The position numbers and the translations under genes are program-made. A stretch of 64,000 nucleotides of DNA from Paraescarpia echinospica (lineage: Eukaryota; Annelida; Polychaeta; Sabellida; Siboglinidae), in contig CM034542.1 of NCBI GenBank assembly GCA_020002185.1, positions 57,690,273 through 57,754,272 of the forward strand, given 5' to 3'. Positions 46,282-60,511 of this stretch are shown here, in pieces. Below the pieces are notes generated by a model. It was not told where the DNA came from and ran no database searches. It saw only the letters and a program-made list of their open reading frames with translations. Position 1 is the stretch's first letter. Each line of letters starts with the position of its first letter.

Positions 46282-47273
46282 GTGCACTGTATGTTTTCTT
46301 TCCTTTATTCTTGCTCTAAGAATTAATGTTCTATATATACATATGGACCATTCTCGCGAAAAGTGTACAGTAACGGTAAAGTAACATGTCAAAAATAAAT
46401 GTTAAATTTGTATGTTTTTTAGCGAGTACTATTAATATAAAATGTGCTATTAATATGAAGCAGCACATCTTGATCTGATCTATTATTAATTTTTTTTTAT
46501 ATATTCATGGATAAAAACTGATGTAAATTAGATTGCAGATCTGCTAGTGTCCAAAGTTCGTGCATTGCAAAATTCTGTGGAAACACGGTATTGATAATTC
46601 AAAATTTCAATATATTGTGTATGTATCTCGCATTTTCATGATTTAGTTCAAATAAGTGGGGAAACGGGGACTTTTCAAAAATGGCTGACTGGAAAGGCAA
46701 GACCCATAGACACACAGACCCAGCCCACACCGACTGCTGCCGTCGCCCCCACGCAGACAGTCAGATTGATGGGTCGGATGTGATAATTATACTTAATCGA
46801 AAAGTTACCCAGTAATATGTAAACAATCCATAAGCTTCCTGCTTTATTAAAAGTAGCTGTCAATATACATTATGAATTGCTGATTTAAAAAAGCCATTGC
46901 TTGCAATGTTCAACTCACCTTGAAATCTGACATGTTGACTGGGTGTGACGTCACCAGTCTCTGTGTGTTTCACTGCGCATGCATGCATATTCATTATCCT
47001 TGTGCTGCATAACTAATCATCCACGTGGCAGTAAGCTCAAAATTATTCATGTAAACACCATTATTTATCGGCTTTTTTGTGCAGATAACCAAATTGTGTA
47101 TAAAACCATGAGAAATAAGTGACAGAGAAAATACTTATGGGAAATTATCGCGTTTTGATATAGTACATCTCGAATGTCTGTTAGTTTAAAAAGAATAGCT
47201 TCAAAACAATGTTGTCCTATTTGGAACATCCACATGATCCGGTATGTATGGCTACCTGCTGTTGTTATTGCAG

Positions 47274-47430
47274 TCCAACGTACCAGAAAGTGGTCCCCGG
47301 CGAGGGGATGCCGTTCAGCGGCCAGCCGGACAAGCGAGGCGACCTCATCATCGAATTCGACATTAACTTCCCCACAAAGTTGACGCCGTTTCAGAAGGAA
47401 CTCACCAAACGGGCACTGAACGCCCACTGA
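47274..47430 (+). pseudogene. DNAJB13: second copy of DNAJB13 terminal exon
   Basis: Identical to 25613-25769 with its acceptor, open frame and stop. No other DNAJB13 exon follows the gap, so it is either an orphan exon of a partial duplication or the same exon from the other haplotype. Confidence 0.9.
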
Positions 47431-48120
47431 GGCCGTGGCGCCCGTACATTTACCCGGGCGTTAAATAATATCCGGGTGACGTTTCTGCGCGTGCGCGTAT
47501 CTAGGGGAATGTATTTAGCACCAGCTATATTATATACATAAATTATAAAATGTTTGCTTCCTACAGACATAAACAATTTCTGTCGTAAAACAGTTTCCTC
47601 TCCACGCACACGTCACGTGACTTACTGTTATGCTTGGTCACAAATCTGAAACAGCAAATTATAATTATGTACTGTAACTATAACTCTCGGATTACTACAA
47701 CACACGAAACATTAAACTACTGGATATTATTTATCACTACGTGATCTACTGGTGCCAAATATTATGCCTTACATATGCACATAAACATCACTCGGATAAA
47801 ATATAACGCCCGGATAAATGTAAGCGCGACACTGTCTGCAGGAATCGCCTGTGTTGCGCGGGCACGTCTCGGAGCGACCCTTCCCGGCTGCCAGGAAGAA
47901 CATTTTTAACATTCTGTACATGTTGATCGCTAGGCGGCGCCACAGAGAGCGACAGCGGAGATGATTATTTCATTAATGAGTTTTATTATCATTATGTCTA
48001 ACTGTTTGTTACGTGTACTTAATAAATGTTTCATACGTATTGCTGATCTTCGAGTGACTACGTGAGAGAGAAACATTGAGGAAAGACAAACATTAATATT
48101 CATTAGTTTCCTACGGTCCG

Positions 48121-48339
48121 CATGGGCGGATCCAGGTAGTCTAGGAGTGCCCAAACCCTCCAGTTGCACCCCTTGAGGCTAGCCAAAAACCTCCATTGGC
48201 GGCCGAACCAAATTCATATTCAGTGTTCGGATCATGACATCGGAAATCGGGGGTGGTGGGATGCTTGAGACTAACCTAAACGTAGCACGCCAAAGGTCTA
48301 GGGGAACACGTGCCCCCAGGCTCCCTGGACCCGCCTATG
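48121..48339. mobile_element. MITE-like element (copy 2)
   Basis: Matches 26515-26733 with the same inverted ends CATGGGCGGATCCAGG and CCTGGACCCGCCTATG. Confidence 0.6.
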
Positions 48340-48783
48340 GTGCACCTGTACGCAAGATCCCTCATGCAGCTATAGTATAGGGCTTACCGTAACCTATGCA
48401 ACCGTAGAGAAATGACCGTCGTATTGTCGAGGGTCGTTCCTTATAATGGGATCTACTCCAAGACTAAGCGAGATGATGGCAATAGCCAAAATGGGCTAGG
48501 CCCTACATATAATGTTCCAAATAATTGATTAACAGTACCAGAGGCGGTTCCAGATAGGGTAGTTGCGGAAGGCAAAACTTCCAGTTCCATCTCTTGAGGC
48601 TCGCAAAAAAACACTGGCGGCGGGGGGGGTGCTTACTTGTCATTTCGCACCCTCATGTCCTCTACTGTCCGTATTGTCGCAATAACATAGCTTATTAACA
48701 AGATCCTGCGTAACCAAACTGACTACATATCAAATATTATGCTCGTTGTCACAGTCTCTGGTTGAATCTCTATTAGCTGATAC

Positions 48784-49103
48784 GAGGGGGTGCAGGGGGT
48801 ATTTTCGTGATCAGTGATTAGCACAATTATTTCCTCTTGAAACGTGAAAGCTCTTTTTTATCCCTGCGATTCGTGATCAGGTGCAACAGTGTGAAGCGTG
48901 ATTTAAAATATATTTTCCTTGTGAACCGTGATTGAGGTATCACTTTCTTCGTGAAATTGACGACAGGTGACTTAAAAATTTCGATCTCTTCTGCTCACAA
49001 AATATATCTTCGTGAAACAAGAAATGGTATTTTTCAGTGTGAAATGTGAACACCCAAATATTTTCCCTGTGAATTGTGATCCAGGACCCCCCTGCACCCC
49101 GTC
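48784..49103. mobile_element. MITE-like element with CGTGA motifs (copy 2)
   Basis: Matches 27178-27497, including the GGGGGTGCAGGGGG inverted ends and internal CGTGA-type motifs. Confidence 0.6.
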
Positions 49104-49599
49104 TGTTATGGTGACTGGCTTAGTTAGAAGTTACAGTCAGCCTCGACTCGAGCCGAGTGTAGACGTTCGTAAGTTGCAATTCTCGTTGAATAAATACACG
49201 CATTCTTGTTGCACCTTCATACAACCACTTTGGAATCTTTATCTTGATACACCAAAGCACGTGTGTGTTGTTATTGTTTTCGAATGCATGGGATGCCGAT
49301 CTCGCTTAAAGCACGTGACCGAAATGGCGCAGGAGGTCGACAGCGCAATTGGCTTTCGCCAGCTATACCCGGTGTAACGACACGACACGATTAAAAAAAA
49401 AGTACGCATTTTTTTTATTAAACCGACAGTGCACACTAGTTAAACTATGCACACATTACACATCTTGAACTTAAAAGAACCGGATTGGCGATGGACAAAC
49501 GAACTGGTTGAGGACTTTAACAATATTTTCGCGGCGACGTACATCGTTTTAGAACGTCTCTCTGTCACTTAACGGGAGCACATTAAAAAGGTCTAGGGG

Positions 49600-50790
49600 G
49601 CACGTCACACAGGCCCCCGGGACCCCCTGTATCTGTCTATGAGTACATTATTTTATTGGCTGATATGACCCCACATTGACCTCGAAATTATCGCCTGTAG
49701 ACAAGATAAGGCCCCCTAAACATAAATTTACGTCTAAGCACGTTATCATTAATTATTGTGTGTTGTAACAAAAGGTAAGAATTTGGTAGGTCTGGCTGTA
49801 TAACGTTGTTCTTATCGGGTAACTTTAATTATATACGTAAGAATGCATATGGACATGACATACGCGTTTATTGATCTGTTTATGTCATTTTCAAGTTCTC
49901 AGCATAAGGCCTGCATCGGAACTTGATGAATATCAAGGGGCGAAGCCGGAGCGCCTGCAGTCCGCTATCAGAAACCGGGGTGAGGGTGGTGTTAAACAAA
50001 GTCACGAGGTTGAAGGGGGTAGGTTAGTGTTGCATATTTGCTCCGGTGTCAGTGGGGTAGTGTTGAAGATTTTTCGCGGTTAGTGGTCGACATTTAAGTG
50101 CGACGCCAGCGCCGTTCGTTGTGCAGCCATTTTTGATGGCTTCACGTACGGATCTTTCGCTTTTGCACTTTGTATATATGGCGTTCTAACAAGGCCATCA
50201 TTAAGAACCTAGGATTGCAAAACCGGTTGGAAAAACTACAAAATACACCAACAATAATCCGAACCTCTCTTTCTTAGACCTGGCGACGGATATAAGTCGC
50301 ATATATTTCATTGTGCCTGAGTTGTTGCAATTAGAATGCAATTTACTCGTCTTCGTCTTTACAAACAATTTAGAACATCACTCCAATGCACACATAGCAA
50401 GGCACAATTCCTAAGGTACATGCCCTATATGCCAACCTGGATCCGTCTCTGCACACCGTAGCTCAGTCAACAAGTTTCAAGATGATGTAGAAAGAGGTAT
50501 CTGTCTTTTGTTTGTTCTTTGAGGCTTGACAAATGTTTAAGTGGGTATGACTAGGTTAGATTCCTCAACCCCCCTATACATGAATATTAGTCGTAGACTA
50601 CATTTCGCCGTTTGCTTTGAAAGGTGTTTCAATTTAGATTTAATAACATTGTTGATATTGAGACGTTCGAGTCTAGAGATCGATAGTCACTACTAATGAC
50701 ATAATCTGTTAAATGCTATTACCCGTTCTCGTCGAGTAAACGCTGTTTCTACACGGTGACATCAAGTTGTACGTTTGCTCTCTTGCGACG
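49600..50790. other. intergenic, nothing recognised
   Basis: Counterpart of 28051-29199; no gene or structured repeat is recognised. Confidence 0.5.
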
Positions 50791-50791
50791 A

Positions 50792-52563
50792 GTCTACACT
50801 TAGTAAAAGTTGTTCTCCCCATCGTTCTCTGTCTTCAGGGTTGAGGCTGGCTTGGATACGTCGACATTTTCTTTCTCTTCCTCCTCATTGCGCTTGCACT
50901 ACTTTCTCTACCACCCTTCTCCATTCTCCTCGATCTTTTGCTCTTTTCTTCCATTCCCCTTTCCATCCCTCCAGGTCTCTCTTCACGCAATCCTCCCACA
51001 TCAGTTTCGGTCGCCCTCGTCTTCTTTTTCCCTCCACTCTCCGAGCATCTGCTTTCTTTGTCATCCGTTCTTCTCCCATTCGTTCCACATGTCCTGCCCA
51101 GTGCACGGACTTCTCACCAACTTCTTCTTGAAATTTTCTTTCACACTAACATGCTCCCTCAGCTCTTCCACTCTTCGCTTATCTATTCTCGTTACCCCCG
51201 TAATTCTCCTGACCCAGTTGTTTTCGCACACTGGTACCCTCTCCTGTTGTTTCTCTGTCATTGCTATAGTTTCTATGCCATACGGGTAGGCTGGTGTCAC
51301 ACATGCGCATAGTACATTTCCCTTGAGTTTTCGCGATATGTGCCTGTCTCCCATCACACCTTCTACTTTCCTCCATGCTTTCGCCCCTGCTTGTATTCTC
51401 CTGCGAATCTCTGAGGAGCCATCTCCACATACCGCTCCGTCCAGGTATACAAAACTATCTCTTTGTTTTAGTTTCTTCCCCTCCAGGTGTATTTCTAGTT
51501 CTTTGCTTTGTTTCTCAACCCACAGCACCTCTGTCTTCTCCAGATTCACTTTCAGTTCATGTTTGCTGAAGATATCCTTCCACTCTATCAGGTGTTCCTG
51601 TAAATCCCTTTCCCCGTCCGCTACCACCGCTAGATCGTCTGCATACAGTAGTTTCTGGAGAATATCTTTCGTACTGGTTTTTCTACTTATCAGTTTCATC
51701 ACTGCGATAAACAGTAGTGGGCTCAGGGCACTCCCCTGTCTCCCGCCAACATTCGTTTTGAATTATTCCGAGATTCCAGGTCCACACACCACTCTGCCTC
51801 TCGTTTCTTCATATGTCCCTTCCACCATCCTGAACTCTGCCTCTGTGACCCCCATCCATCTCAGTGTCGCCATTGCCATCTTTCTTGGTACCGTGTCATA
51901 AGCTTTCTCCAGGTCTATAACACCCACAGCCATACTCTCCTGTCCCTCCAACTTCTTTTCAAACAGCTGTCTCAGTGCAAACATACCATCGGTTGTACAT
52001 CTTCCTCTTCTGAAGCCCTGTTGTTCTTCTCCGATTTCCCCTTCCCCTATTGTTCGTATCCTTCCATCCAAGATTCTCTCCACATTCTTCAGCATGTGAC
52101 TCAGCAACGTGATGCCTCTGTATTTCCCTGGGTCATGCACGTCCCCCTTTCTTTTCCATATCGGAACTATTATCCCTGTTCTCCACTCCTCTGGGATTTT
52201 TCCCTCTCTCATGTAGGTATTCAACAATCTTTTTGTCCACCAGATTCCCACGCGTTCAGCCAAGACCAGCATTTCCACTCGTACTTCATCAACACCAGTC
52301 GCCCGTCCTTTCTTCATCTTCTTCATTGCTCTCTCTACCTCTTCATCCACAATCTCCTTCACCTTTACTTCTTCCTCTACGGCACTTGGCATATCTAGTT
52401 CTTTTCTTTCTTGTTGGTTCAACAGAGTTTTGAAATACTCTTCCCAGACATGTAGCACATCTTTCTTGTCCGTAACTAGCTTTCCATTCTTGTTCTTAAT
52501 CACTGTTCCAGTTTTTACATCTTTGCTTATCCTCGTTCCTCTCTCGATGCCATTTCTCGCCGG
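50792..52563 (-). pseudogene. LINE A reverse transcriptase, 3' part (copy 2)
   Basis: As 29200-30969, but without the 2-base deletion. The frame from MMKLISRKT (51702) therefore runs through IHLEGKKLKQRDSFVYLDGA and on to WNEWEKNG at 51061. The shared TAA (51763-51765) and the shared shift before MHWAGHVERM show that these defects are older than the duplication. Confidence 0.85.
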
Positions 52564-53765
52564 CAACTGTTGAGCTATGGTGTGCCTCAGGGATCGGTTC
52601 GTGGCCCCTTACTGTTCACAATATACTGTATGCCAATCACTGCCATATTCGCTAAACGCCGCTTGAAATACCACATGTACGCCGATGACACTCAACTCTA
52701 TGTTGATTTCCCACGTGATCAGCCCTGTGACGCAGACAATGCTACCCGCCGTATCGAACAATGCACCGTCGACATAAAACGTTGGATGGCGAACCATCAA
52801 CTGTTACTAAATGAGGCAAAGACCGAAACAGTTGTCTTCTACGCATCTAACACCAAGGCGCCTTCTGCGATTACGACAGTCGACGTGTGTGGGTGTGACA
52901 TAACGCCTCAGTCGACAGTACGAGACATCGGCGTTTTCTTGGACAGTGGGCTAGAAATGTCGGTGCAAGTTGCTCGTACGTGCCAGGCGGCATATTTCCA
53001 GCTGCACAACATCGCCAAGATACGACATTGCTTGACCGTTGATGCATTTAAAACCATCGTTCATGCTCTGGTGACCTCAAAGCTGGACTACGGTAATGCG
53101 GTGTTGTTTGGCATCAACGAGCGATTGCTTCAAAAATTGCAACGGGTACAAAATTCAGCGGCGCGTGTAGTAACGCAGCAACGACGCCGAGATCACCTCC
53201 ACATCACACCTGTGTTGATCGCACTACACAGGTTGTCCATTCGATGGCGTGTAATATACAAAATACTGGTGTTGACTTTCCGAGCGATGCACGACCTCGC
53301 GCCCGAATACATTGATGACATGATTGTTGAATACACGCTGGGCCGCCAGCTTCGCTCCGCCGGAAGCCGACTCCTGAAAGTACCCCGCCACAATTTAGAA
53401 CGATATTATGGTCGGCGTTTTTTTTCAGTGACGGCACCTGCCTGTGGAATGATCTGCCGGACTGTCTGCGCCTGATAGACTCTCTTGAACTATTTAAGTC
53501 ACATTTGAAAACATATATTTTTAAAGCCGCATTTGTCGACTACTTGTAGTTTGTACTATATTGCATTTATCTTAATCATAATTATATGGGTTTTTTTTCA
53601 ATATTATTTTATTATCATATTTTATTATTAAATATTGACTTATCCTATTTTATTATTAATTTATTAGTTTACTTTACTATTAATTTATTATGGTAAGTTA
53701 GGCTTGTACATTACGAATTTGAGAAGCCTTACATTTTCTACATAATATTTTACGTATCTTATGTA

Positions 53766-55150
53766 CAGTCATTTGCAAAAGTTTAAGACCAGGCACGATT
53801 TTTTAAAGACATTTAACAAAACTATGATTTGTTGGCCTTCACATAACATTATATCAGTTTAAGTCGCCAAATAAACGTAGTACAGCATAATATGAAACTT
53901 TAAGTCGTCCAAAAGTGTCAGTATCTCTACTTTTCAGTATTTAGTGTGGCCTCCTTTGCTGTCAATGACCGCCTGGATGCGATATGGCATGCTAGAAACC
54001 AAAGATTCGCAGTACTCCTGGGTGATTTCGGTGACCCAAACGTCCTTGATAGCTTGTTTCAAGTTTTGAGCACTTGATGGTTGTTTGTCTGCCACCTTAT
54101 CCTTCATTATAGTCCACAGGTTCTCAATGGGATTTAGATCTGGGCTGTTCCCAGGCCATTCCAGCACGGACATTTTGTTCTTCTTGAGGAAATCAGTGGC
54201 TAACTTGGATCGGTGACAAGGAGCGCCATCTTGCATGGAAATCGTACATTTGTGGATGTCCATATGCAGTTTCAGCTTCTCCTTCAGCAACTCCACGTAC
54301 CTAGGTCCATTCATAGTGGTGTTAGGTGGAATAAAATACAGACCAGAAGGGCCAAAACATGACATGGCACCCCAAATCATCTGATTTGGCGGGTGTTTCA
54401 TTGTGACTGCTGTATATTTCTTATCAAATCGCTTACCTACTGGCCGCCTAACGTGCCTCTTGCGAGGTATAAACTGTTGCATGGTCGATTCATCTGAGAA
54501 CAACACTTTCTTCCACTGCGCGAGAGTCCAGTGGCGATGTCGTCTGGCAAAGTCCAGTCTCTTTTTTTTCATCACTGGTGTCAGGCGTGGCTTCCGGGCC
54601 GGCTTGCGGGACTTGAGCCCAAATTCCTTGTTGAGACGTCTCGAAACAGTACTGAAACTTATTTTCGTACCTTTTAAGCATAAAGCAGCCCGAATTTTCT
54701 TGCATGAGCTCATTGGCGAGCACACCACGATGCGTCTCATTGCGTGGTCATCCCTGAGCGTAGTTTTCCGTGGACGACAACTCCTTTTACTGTCACGAAA
54801 AGTGCCATCAGTATTGAATTTGACGATGGCGTTGTGCACGGCTGTCTTGGAATAACGTAATTTAGCACTAATGTCTCTTTCCGTATATTCTTCTCCATGT
54901 AGCGTCACTATTTGTGCCCTTAGAACCTCTGTCAAAGACGATTTTTTGCCCATTTCAGGGATGAAGACAAAACTTAAAAACACCTAATCGATACTGATAG
55001 CAGCAAACGAATGACCTGGAAGTACTGACTAGGCTTATTGCTTCAAGGCCCAAATAGGAAGATGCAATCCAGACATTACCTGATGCAATCTGAAGCCATA
55101 CCGTAAAATGCTTAAAAATCGTGCCTGGTCTTAAACTTTTGCAAATGACT
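53766..55150 (-). mobile_element. Tc1/mariner element (copy 2)
   Basis: Same inverted ends and same host position as 32172-33556, so this is not an independent transposition. Confidence 0.92.
53934..54953 (-). CDS. Tc1 transposase (copy 2)
   Basis: 339 residues, identical to the protein at 32340-33359, with the complete DD34E triad (VLFSDES, QDGAPCH, NPIENLW). Confidence 0.95.
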   Translation of the reverse strand: MGKKSSLTEVLRAQIVTLHGEEYTERDISAKLRYSKTAVHNAIVKFNTDGTFRDSKRSCRPRKTTLRDDHAMRRIVVCSPMSSCKKIRAALCLKGTKISFSTVSRRLNKEFGLKSRKPARKPRLTPVMKKKRLDFARRHRHWTLAQWKKVLFSDESTMQQFIPRKRHVRRPVGKRFDKKYTAVTMKHPPNQMIWGAMSCFGPSGLYFIPPNTTMNGPRYVELLKEKLKLHMDIHKCTISMQDGAPCHRSKLATDFLKKNKMSVLEWPGNSPDLNPIENLWTIMKDKVADKQPSSAQNLKQAIKDVWVTEITQEYCESLVSSMPYRIQAVIDSKGGHTKY

Positions 55151-55267
55151 AATATATTTACCATGTAAGCTCAAACAATTGTATATTTATATTGTAACAA
55201 TGTTGTATTTTTATGCGCCTCTGAGCAGAATTATATTCCGGATATACGGCGCTTTATAAATTTATAA

Positions 55268-55314
<47 letters not shown>

Positions 55315-55320
55315 TTATAC

Positions 55321-55426
55321 ATCATCTTCTTTCCAATGACCTCATCTAGTTTTCTGTATATCTCCTCTTCCATTTCTCTCTTTGCTTTATCCACAGCTCT
55401 CCTAGCTGGCTTCTTTTTCTGTCCAT
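55321..55426 (-). pseudogene. LINE A, upstream coding fragment (copy 2)
   Basis: Counterpart of 33727-33832, reading KKKPARRAVDKAKREMEEEI on the minus strand and merging with the 65-bp satellite. Confidence 0.7.
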
Positions 55427-56780
55427 ACAGCTGATGTATGGCAATGCCCGGTTATCCTCCATTCCCCTTGATCCCTTCTATTTCTGTTCATACAGCTGCT
55501 GTATGGCAATGCCCGGTTGTCCTCCATTCCCCTTGATCCCTTCTATTTCTGTCCATACAGCTGCTGTATGGCAATGCCCGGTTGTCCTCCATTCCCCGTG
55601 ATCCCTTCTATTTCTGTTCATACAGCTGCTGTATGGCAATGCCTGGTTGTCCTCCATTCCCCGTGATCCCTTCTATTTCTGTACATACAGCTGCTGTATG
55701 GCAATGTCTGGTTGTCCTCCATTCCCCTTGATCCCTTCTATTTCTGTCCATACAGTTGCTGTATGGCAATGCCCGGTTGTCATCCATTCCCCTTGATCCC
55801 TTCTATTTCTGTCCATACAGATGCTGTATGGCAATGCCCAGTTGTCCTCCATTCCCCTTGATCCCTTCTATTTCTGTCCATACAGCTGCTGTATGGCAAT
55901 GCCCGGTTGTCCTCCATTTTCATTGATCCCTTCTATTTCTGTCCATACAGCTGCTGTATGGCAATGCCCGGTTGTCCTCCATTCCTCTTGATCCCTTCTA
56001 TTTCTGTCAATGCAGCTGCTGTATGGCAATGCCTGGTTGTCCTCCATTCCCTTCTATTTCTGTCCATACAGCTGCTGTATGGCAATGCCTGGTTGTCCTC
56101 CATTCCCTTGATCCCTTCTATTTCTGTCCATACAGCTACTGTAAGGCAATGCCTGGTTGTCCTCCATTCCCCTTGATCCCTTCTATTTCTGTCCATACAG
56201 TTGCTGTATGGCAATGCCCGGTTGTCCTCCATTCCCCTTGATCCCTTCTATTTCTGTCCATACAGATGCTGTATGGCAATGCCCAGTTGTCCTCCATTCC
56301 CCTTGATCCCTTCTATTTCTGTCCATACAGCTGCTGTATGGCAATGCCCGGTTGTCCTCCATTTTCATTGATCCCTTCTATTTCTGTCCATACAGCTGCT
56401 GTATGGCAATGCCCGGTTGTCCTCCATTCCTCTTGATCCCTTCTATTTCTGTCAATGCAGCTGTTGTATGGCAATGCCTGGTTGTCCTCCATTCCCTTCT
56501 ATTTCTGTCCATACAGCTGCTGTATGGCAATGCCTGGTTGTCCTCCATTCCCTTGATCCCTTCTATTTCTGTCCATACAGCTACTGTAAGGCAATGCCTG
56601 GTTGTCCTCCATTCCCCTTGATCCCTTCTATTTCTGTCCATACAGCTGCTCTATGGAAATGCCCGGTTGTCCTCCATTCCCCTTGATCCCTTCTATTTCT
56701 GTCCATACAGCTGCTGTATGGCAATGTCCGGTTGTCCTCCATTCCCTTGATCCCTTCTATTTCTGTCCCTACAGCTGCTG
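55420..56780. repeat. 65-bp minisatellite (array 2)
   Basis: Matches 33826-35186 unit by unit, including the internal 445-base duplication; a few units differ (for example GCTGCTG for GCTGTTG at 56015). Confidence 0.95.
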
Positions 56781-56985
56781 TAGTAGTAGTAGTAGTAATA
56801 GTAGTAATAGTAGTATTTTGTTAGTCTCACTCCACGTATACATGCTTTAAAATACAAGACAAATAAATATATTACATTCAGAGTTAGCACTGTATACAAA
56901 GACCACTCAAAAAGAGTTTTATGAGAGACTTGTAAAAACAAAAATGTACAAATAAAAACAGTAATAATTTAATAAACATGTGCTA

Positions 56986-59900
56986 TTATTTTGTTGTATT
57001 GTGTAATCTTGTGTGCAGTATTTTTTGGAGGATGCTGGCAGTTTTACTTATTATATTGTCATTACTCAATAAATATACAAATTTATCTTGATCATTCATA
57101 CTGGAAAAAGCAGGATCATTAATTGTTGCATAGCCTATTAGTTCTTTTCGTTCGTTAACATATAAAGGGCATTTCATTAAAACGTGAAACTCATTTTCTA
57201 TTTCATTCGTGCAATTATAACACGTCCTAGCTTCAGGTGGGGGGTAATTTCGTTCAAAACGTCCAGTTTCAATTCTGATTGGTGCCACGCCACATCGAAA
57301 TTTTGCAAGTGCTGATCGATTACTTCTAGTCATGATTTTCTTAACATAATGCTCAGTTACAAATTTTTGTTTGAACCGTTTATAAGTTCTTAGTTTATTT
57401 CTACTACCATTTCTGCCCTCTTCTCTATTTATAATATGAAGCCATTGCTGTTCCTGTAATACAGACAGGCAAACATCTGTGTGTTCTATTATAGCCTTTA
57501 CATTAACATGGTCTCTTATATTAGTAAGATTATGCATATTTAAGTCATTATAACGATGGTATATTTCCTAGCCCCAATTTAGTTTCCCACTTACGGCCAT
57601 TTCCATCATCCATAGAAACACACGTTTTGTCACTCTAGATACATCCATATTGATCAAACGACACCAGAGCCTAGTAACAGATAGCCATTGTTAGTTAGTC
57701 GGGGTTTTCCACCCCATTTCACCCTGTACTGCTGCTGATGGGGTATATTTACCCACACCTAGGAAAAATCGACAGGCTCTATTATGTATGCTATTTATGA
57801 CCGAATATTCCTTTGTACCCCACACAGCAGAACCATAGTTAATAATGGAGAGCACCATACCATCGTATAGTTTTGTAAAACAGTTAAAAGGCATTCCTCC
57901 ATTACATTTTGTCTTAGCCATTAACAAACCCAGAGCTCTGTTCGCCGTAGTAGCTACTGTTTTTACCATCACCTTATAATCAAGATATTCAGTTAAAATC
58001 AAACCTAAATATTTATACTTATTTACGATGCATATGCTTTGGTCACCTAGTAGAAAATCGCAAGTAGTCTCAGATATCGATGGATTACGAAAATGTACAA
58101 TTTGAGTTTGTCTTTGTTAATAGACATGCCCCAGTCATTGCACCATTTCCAGATAACATTTAGCAATGTCTGCAGTTCTTCTGCTGATTCGGCCAGCACC
58201 ACAATGTCATCTGCGTATGCTAACATTGTAACAATTTCGTCTCCGATCTTAACACCTTTATCCGTGCCTTTCAATTCAGTTAATAAATCGTTTATAAACA
58301 TATTAAACATGATAGGTGATATAACACATCCCTGCTTAAGCCCGCATTCAACATTGAACCAGTCAGACTTTAAGTTGTTGACCCTAACACAACATTTGTA
58401 ATCAACATATAATGATTTCAAAGCCTCAAGCATTTTCCCTTGTATGTTGAAGTTCCTAATTTTGTTCCAGAGGAATTTTCTATTGATACGGTCATAAGCT
58501 TTACTAAAATCTATGAAACATGCAAACGTTTGCTGGCGGCATTTCTTTCTAGTATTGATTATGTTTGTAATGGTAGATAGGTGGTCGAGACAACTGCGAC
58601 CTGATTAAAACCCATTTGTTCATCACACAAAAGGTTGTTGCCCTCTACCCACGATATAAGACGATCATTTAAAATAGAGCAGTATATTTTATACACATGG
58701 GAACTAAGCGTAATTCCCCTATAGTTCAATGGCACTCGTGGATCAGACGTACAACACTTGGGTATCGGGGTTACAATGCCCCGACGTCATGCTTCAGGAA
58801 CCATGCTGTTGTTAAAACAGTGATTAAATAGTTCGTAAAGGAAGTCCATGGCATTTTCGTTGACCAGCGTTTCGACTGGGATGTTATCATCACCCAACGC
58901 TTTGTGTTTCTTGGCCTTGTTTAAGGCCAGGCGAATGTCCTCCTTAGAGATAGGCCCATCAAGGTGTTCATTGTGACCCAGTGAGTGGGTCTCCACCGGC
59001 GGTTGATAGTCAATTGTTTGTTCGTAATTGACTGGGTTCAGCAAAGTGTGAAAGTCAGTTCTCCATTTATGTAATATCACGCTTTGATCAGTGGATATGG
59101 AGCCGTCCTCTAGCATCACTTCCATTGGTATATCATGGATGCGTTCTTGTTTTATCCCTAATTTTTCAATATGCTTCCAGAAAGCATTTGGATCATATGA
59201 CGGCAGATCAAGTAGTTTGTCTTGTTGTTGACGCCAGAATTTGCGTTCGGCAGCTTGCACATGCCTATCAAACAGTTTCTGGGCTACCTTCATTTCCGCT
59301 TTCAGGTGCGGTTTATTTTGTTCGTCGCCCTTAATCCACAATTGTTCACTTGTTGTGAGGTTATTCCATAGGTGAGTAAGTTCATTTGTCCACCATTGTT
59401 TCTTGATCCGTCTACGCTTATTACTGAGCACTGAGTGGTTTACATGGACCACTTTTTGAAGTTTATCTTCCATCACCGTTTTAACATGTTCGCAGAAACT
59501 ATCATATACATTGTTCAGATTTTGTTGTGTTAAATTAGATCTTTGAATGAACTGCATGAGCGTAGCACAATGTTTTTGTGTTGTGTCGTCATCGAGAAAT
59601 GACTGGTCAATGCCTTCTAATTTATATCTCGTTGTACATGGAATTTTGGGGTTCGGATCTGTATTATCGTAGCATTCCATGTAATCCAGGAGTAAAACCC
59701 ATGTCAATATTGAGTGGTCTGGGATGGTCTTGTGTGGGTCAATAATCGATACACACCCAGAGTCATTAAATATCTTTCGTGCTGAAGTTATTTTAAAGTC
59801 GGTAAACGACGCCAAACGTTCATGCGGTACAAGGCAATAATCAACGACAGCCAAACCTTTGGTTGAAACAGATGTGAAGTCGTTTATCGACGAACAGCGA

Positions 59901-60511
59901 CCATTCAGCATGCAACAGTTTGATGATATTAAAAGGTCGATGAGGTATTGTCCATGTGAATTCCCTTTAAAATCAATAACTTTTCTCTCAGGAATGTCAT
60001 CCACACCTTCAATGTAATCAGGCTCACTGCCACAACGGCCATTGAAATCCCCACATATGAAGAATATTCAAAGTTTCTGGTATCGGTATATATGTGATAA
60101 TAGTTCGTTGTAATAGGTTTCGGGGTCAATGTAACGTGATGATCCGTCAGGAGGAAGGTAACACATACACATCATAAAACTAGTATCCGAGCTCTTGCTT
60201 GTGAAAGTTATCCACATTATTCCTTCCACAGATGTGTCTAGAATTTTCACATTAAAATCATGCATCAGAGCATCTTTTACAAAAATGCCTACTCCGCCTG
60301 ACCCTGACTTGGCCCGACAGTTCAGGTTTGTGCGATTATGCCCCCACCACTTATATCCATTCATTTCCAGCGTGTTTACATCTGTAAGATGTGTTTCCAC
60401 CACGGCGATTACATCCGTGTTGAGGTGATTAACACATTCTGCCCTCACTTGGTAGTTGTCGGTGTTTTTGTTTAGCTTCCACCCGTTAACATTCCAACAT
60501 CCCACGGACAG
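56986..60511 (-). pseudogene. LINE B ORF2 (copy 2)
   Basis: Same domains and same shared stops and shift as copy 1. It keeps the endonuclease stretch GDFNGRCGSEPDYIEGVDD lost from copy 1. Private defects: TGA at 60068-60070 (Gly in copy 1) and a one-base deletion near 58107 in the RT domain after SINKDK. Confidence 0.87.

Larger units (their letters stand above)
52564..55320 (+). mobile_element. CR1/L2-type LINE inserted in LINE A (copy 2)
   Basis: Same nesting as 30970-33726. The coding part at 52570-53475 translates identically to copy 1 and has the same frameshifted tail to about 53549. Its 3' UTR is split by the Tc1 element, and it ends in the (TA)n tract. Confidence 0.8.

Noticed and set aside
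44095..46392. Open frames running through the N gap on both strands
   Set aside because: N translates as X and hides stops; the frames join unrelated sequence across an unknown gap.
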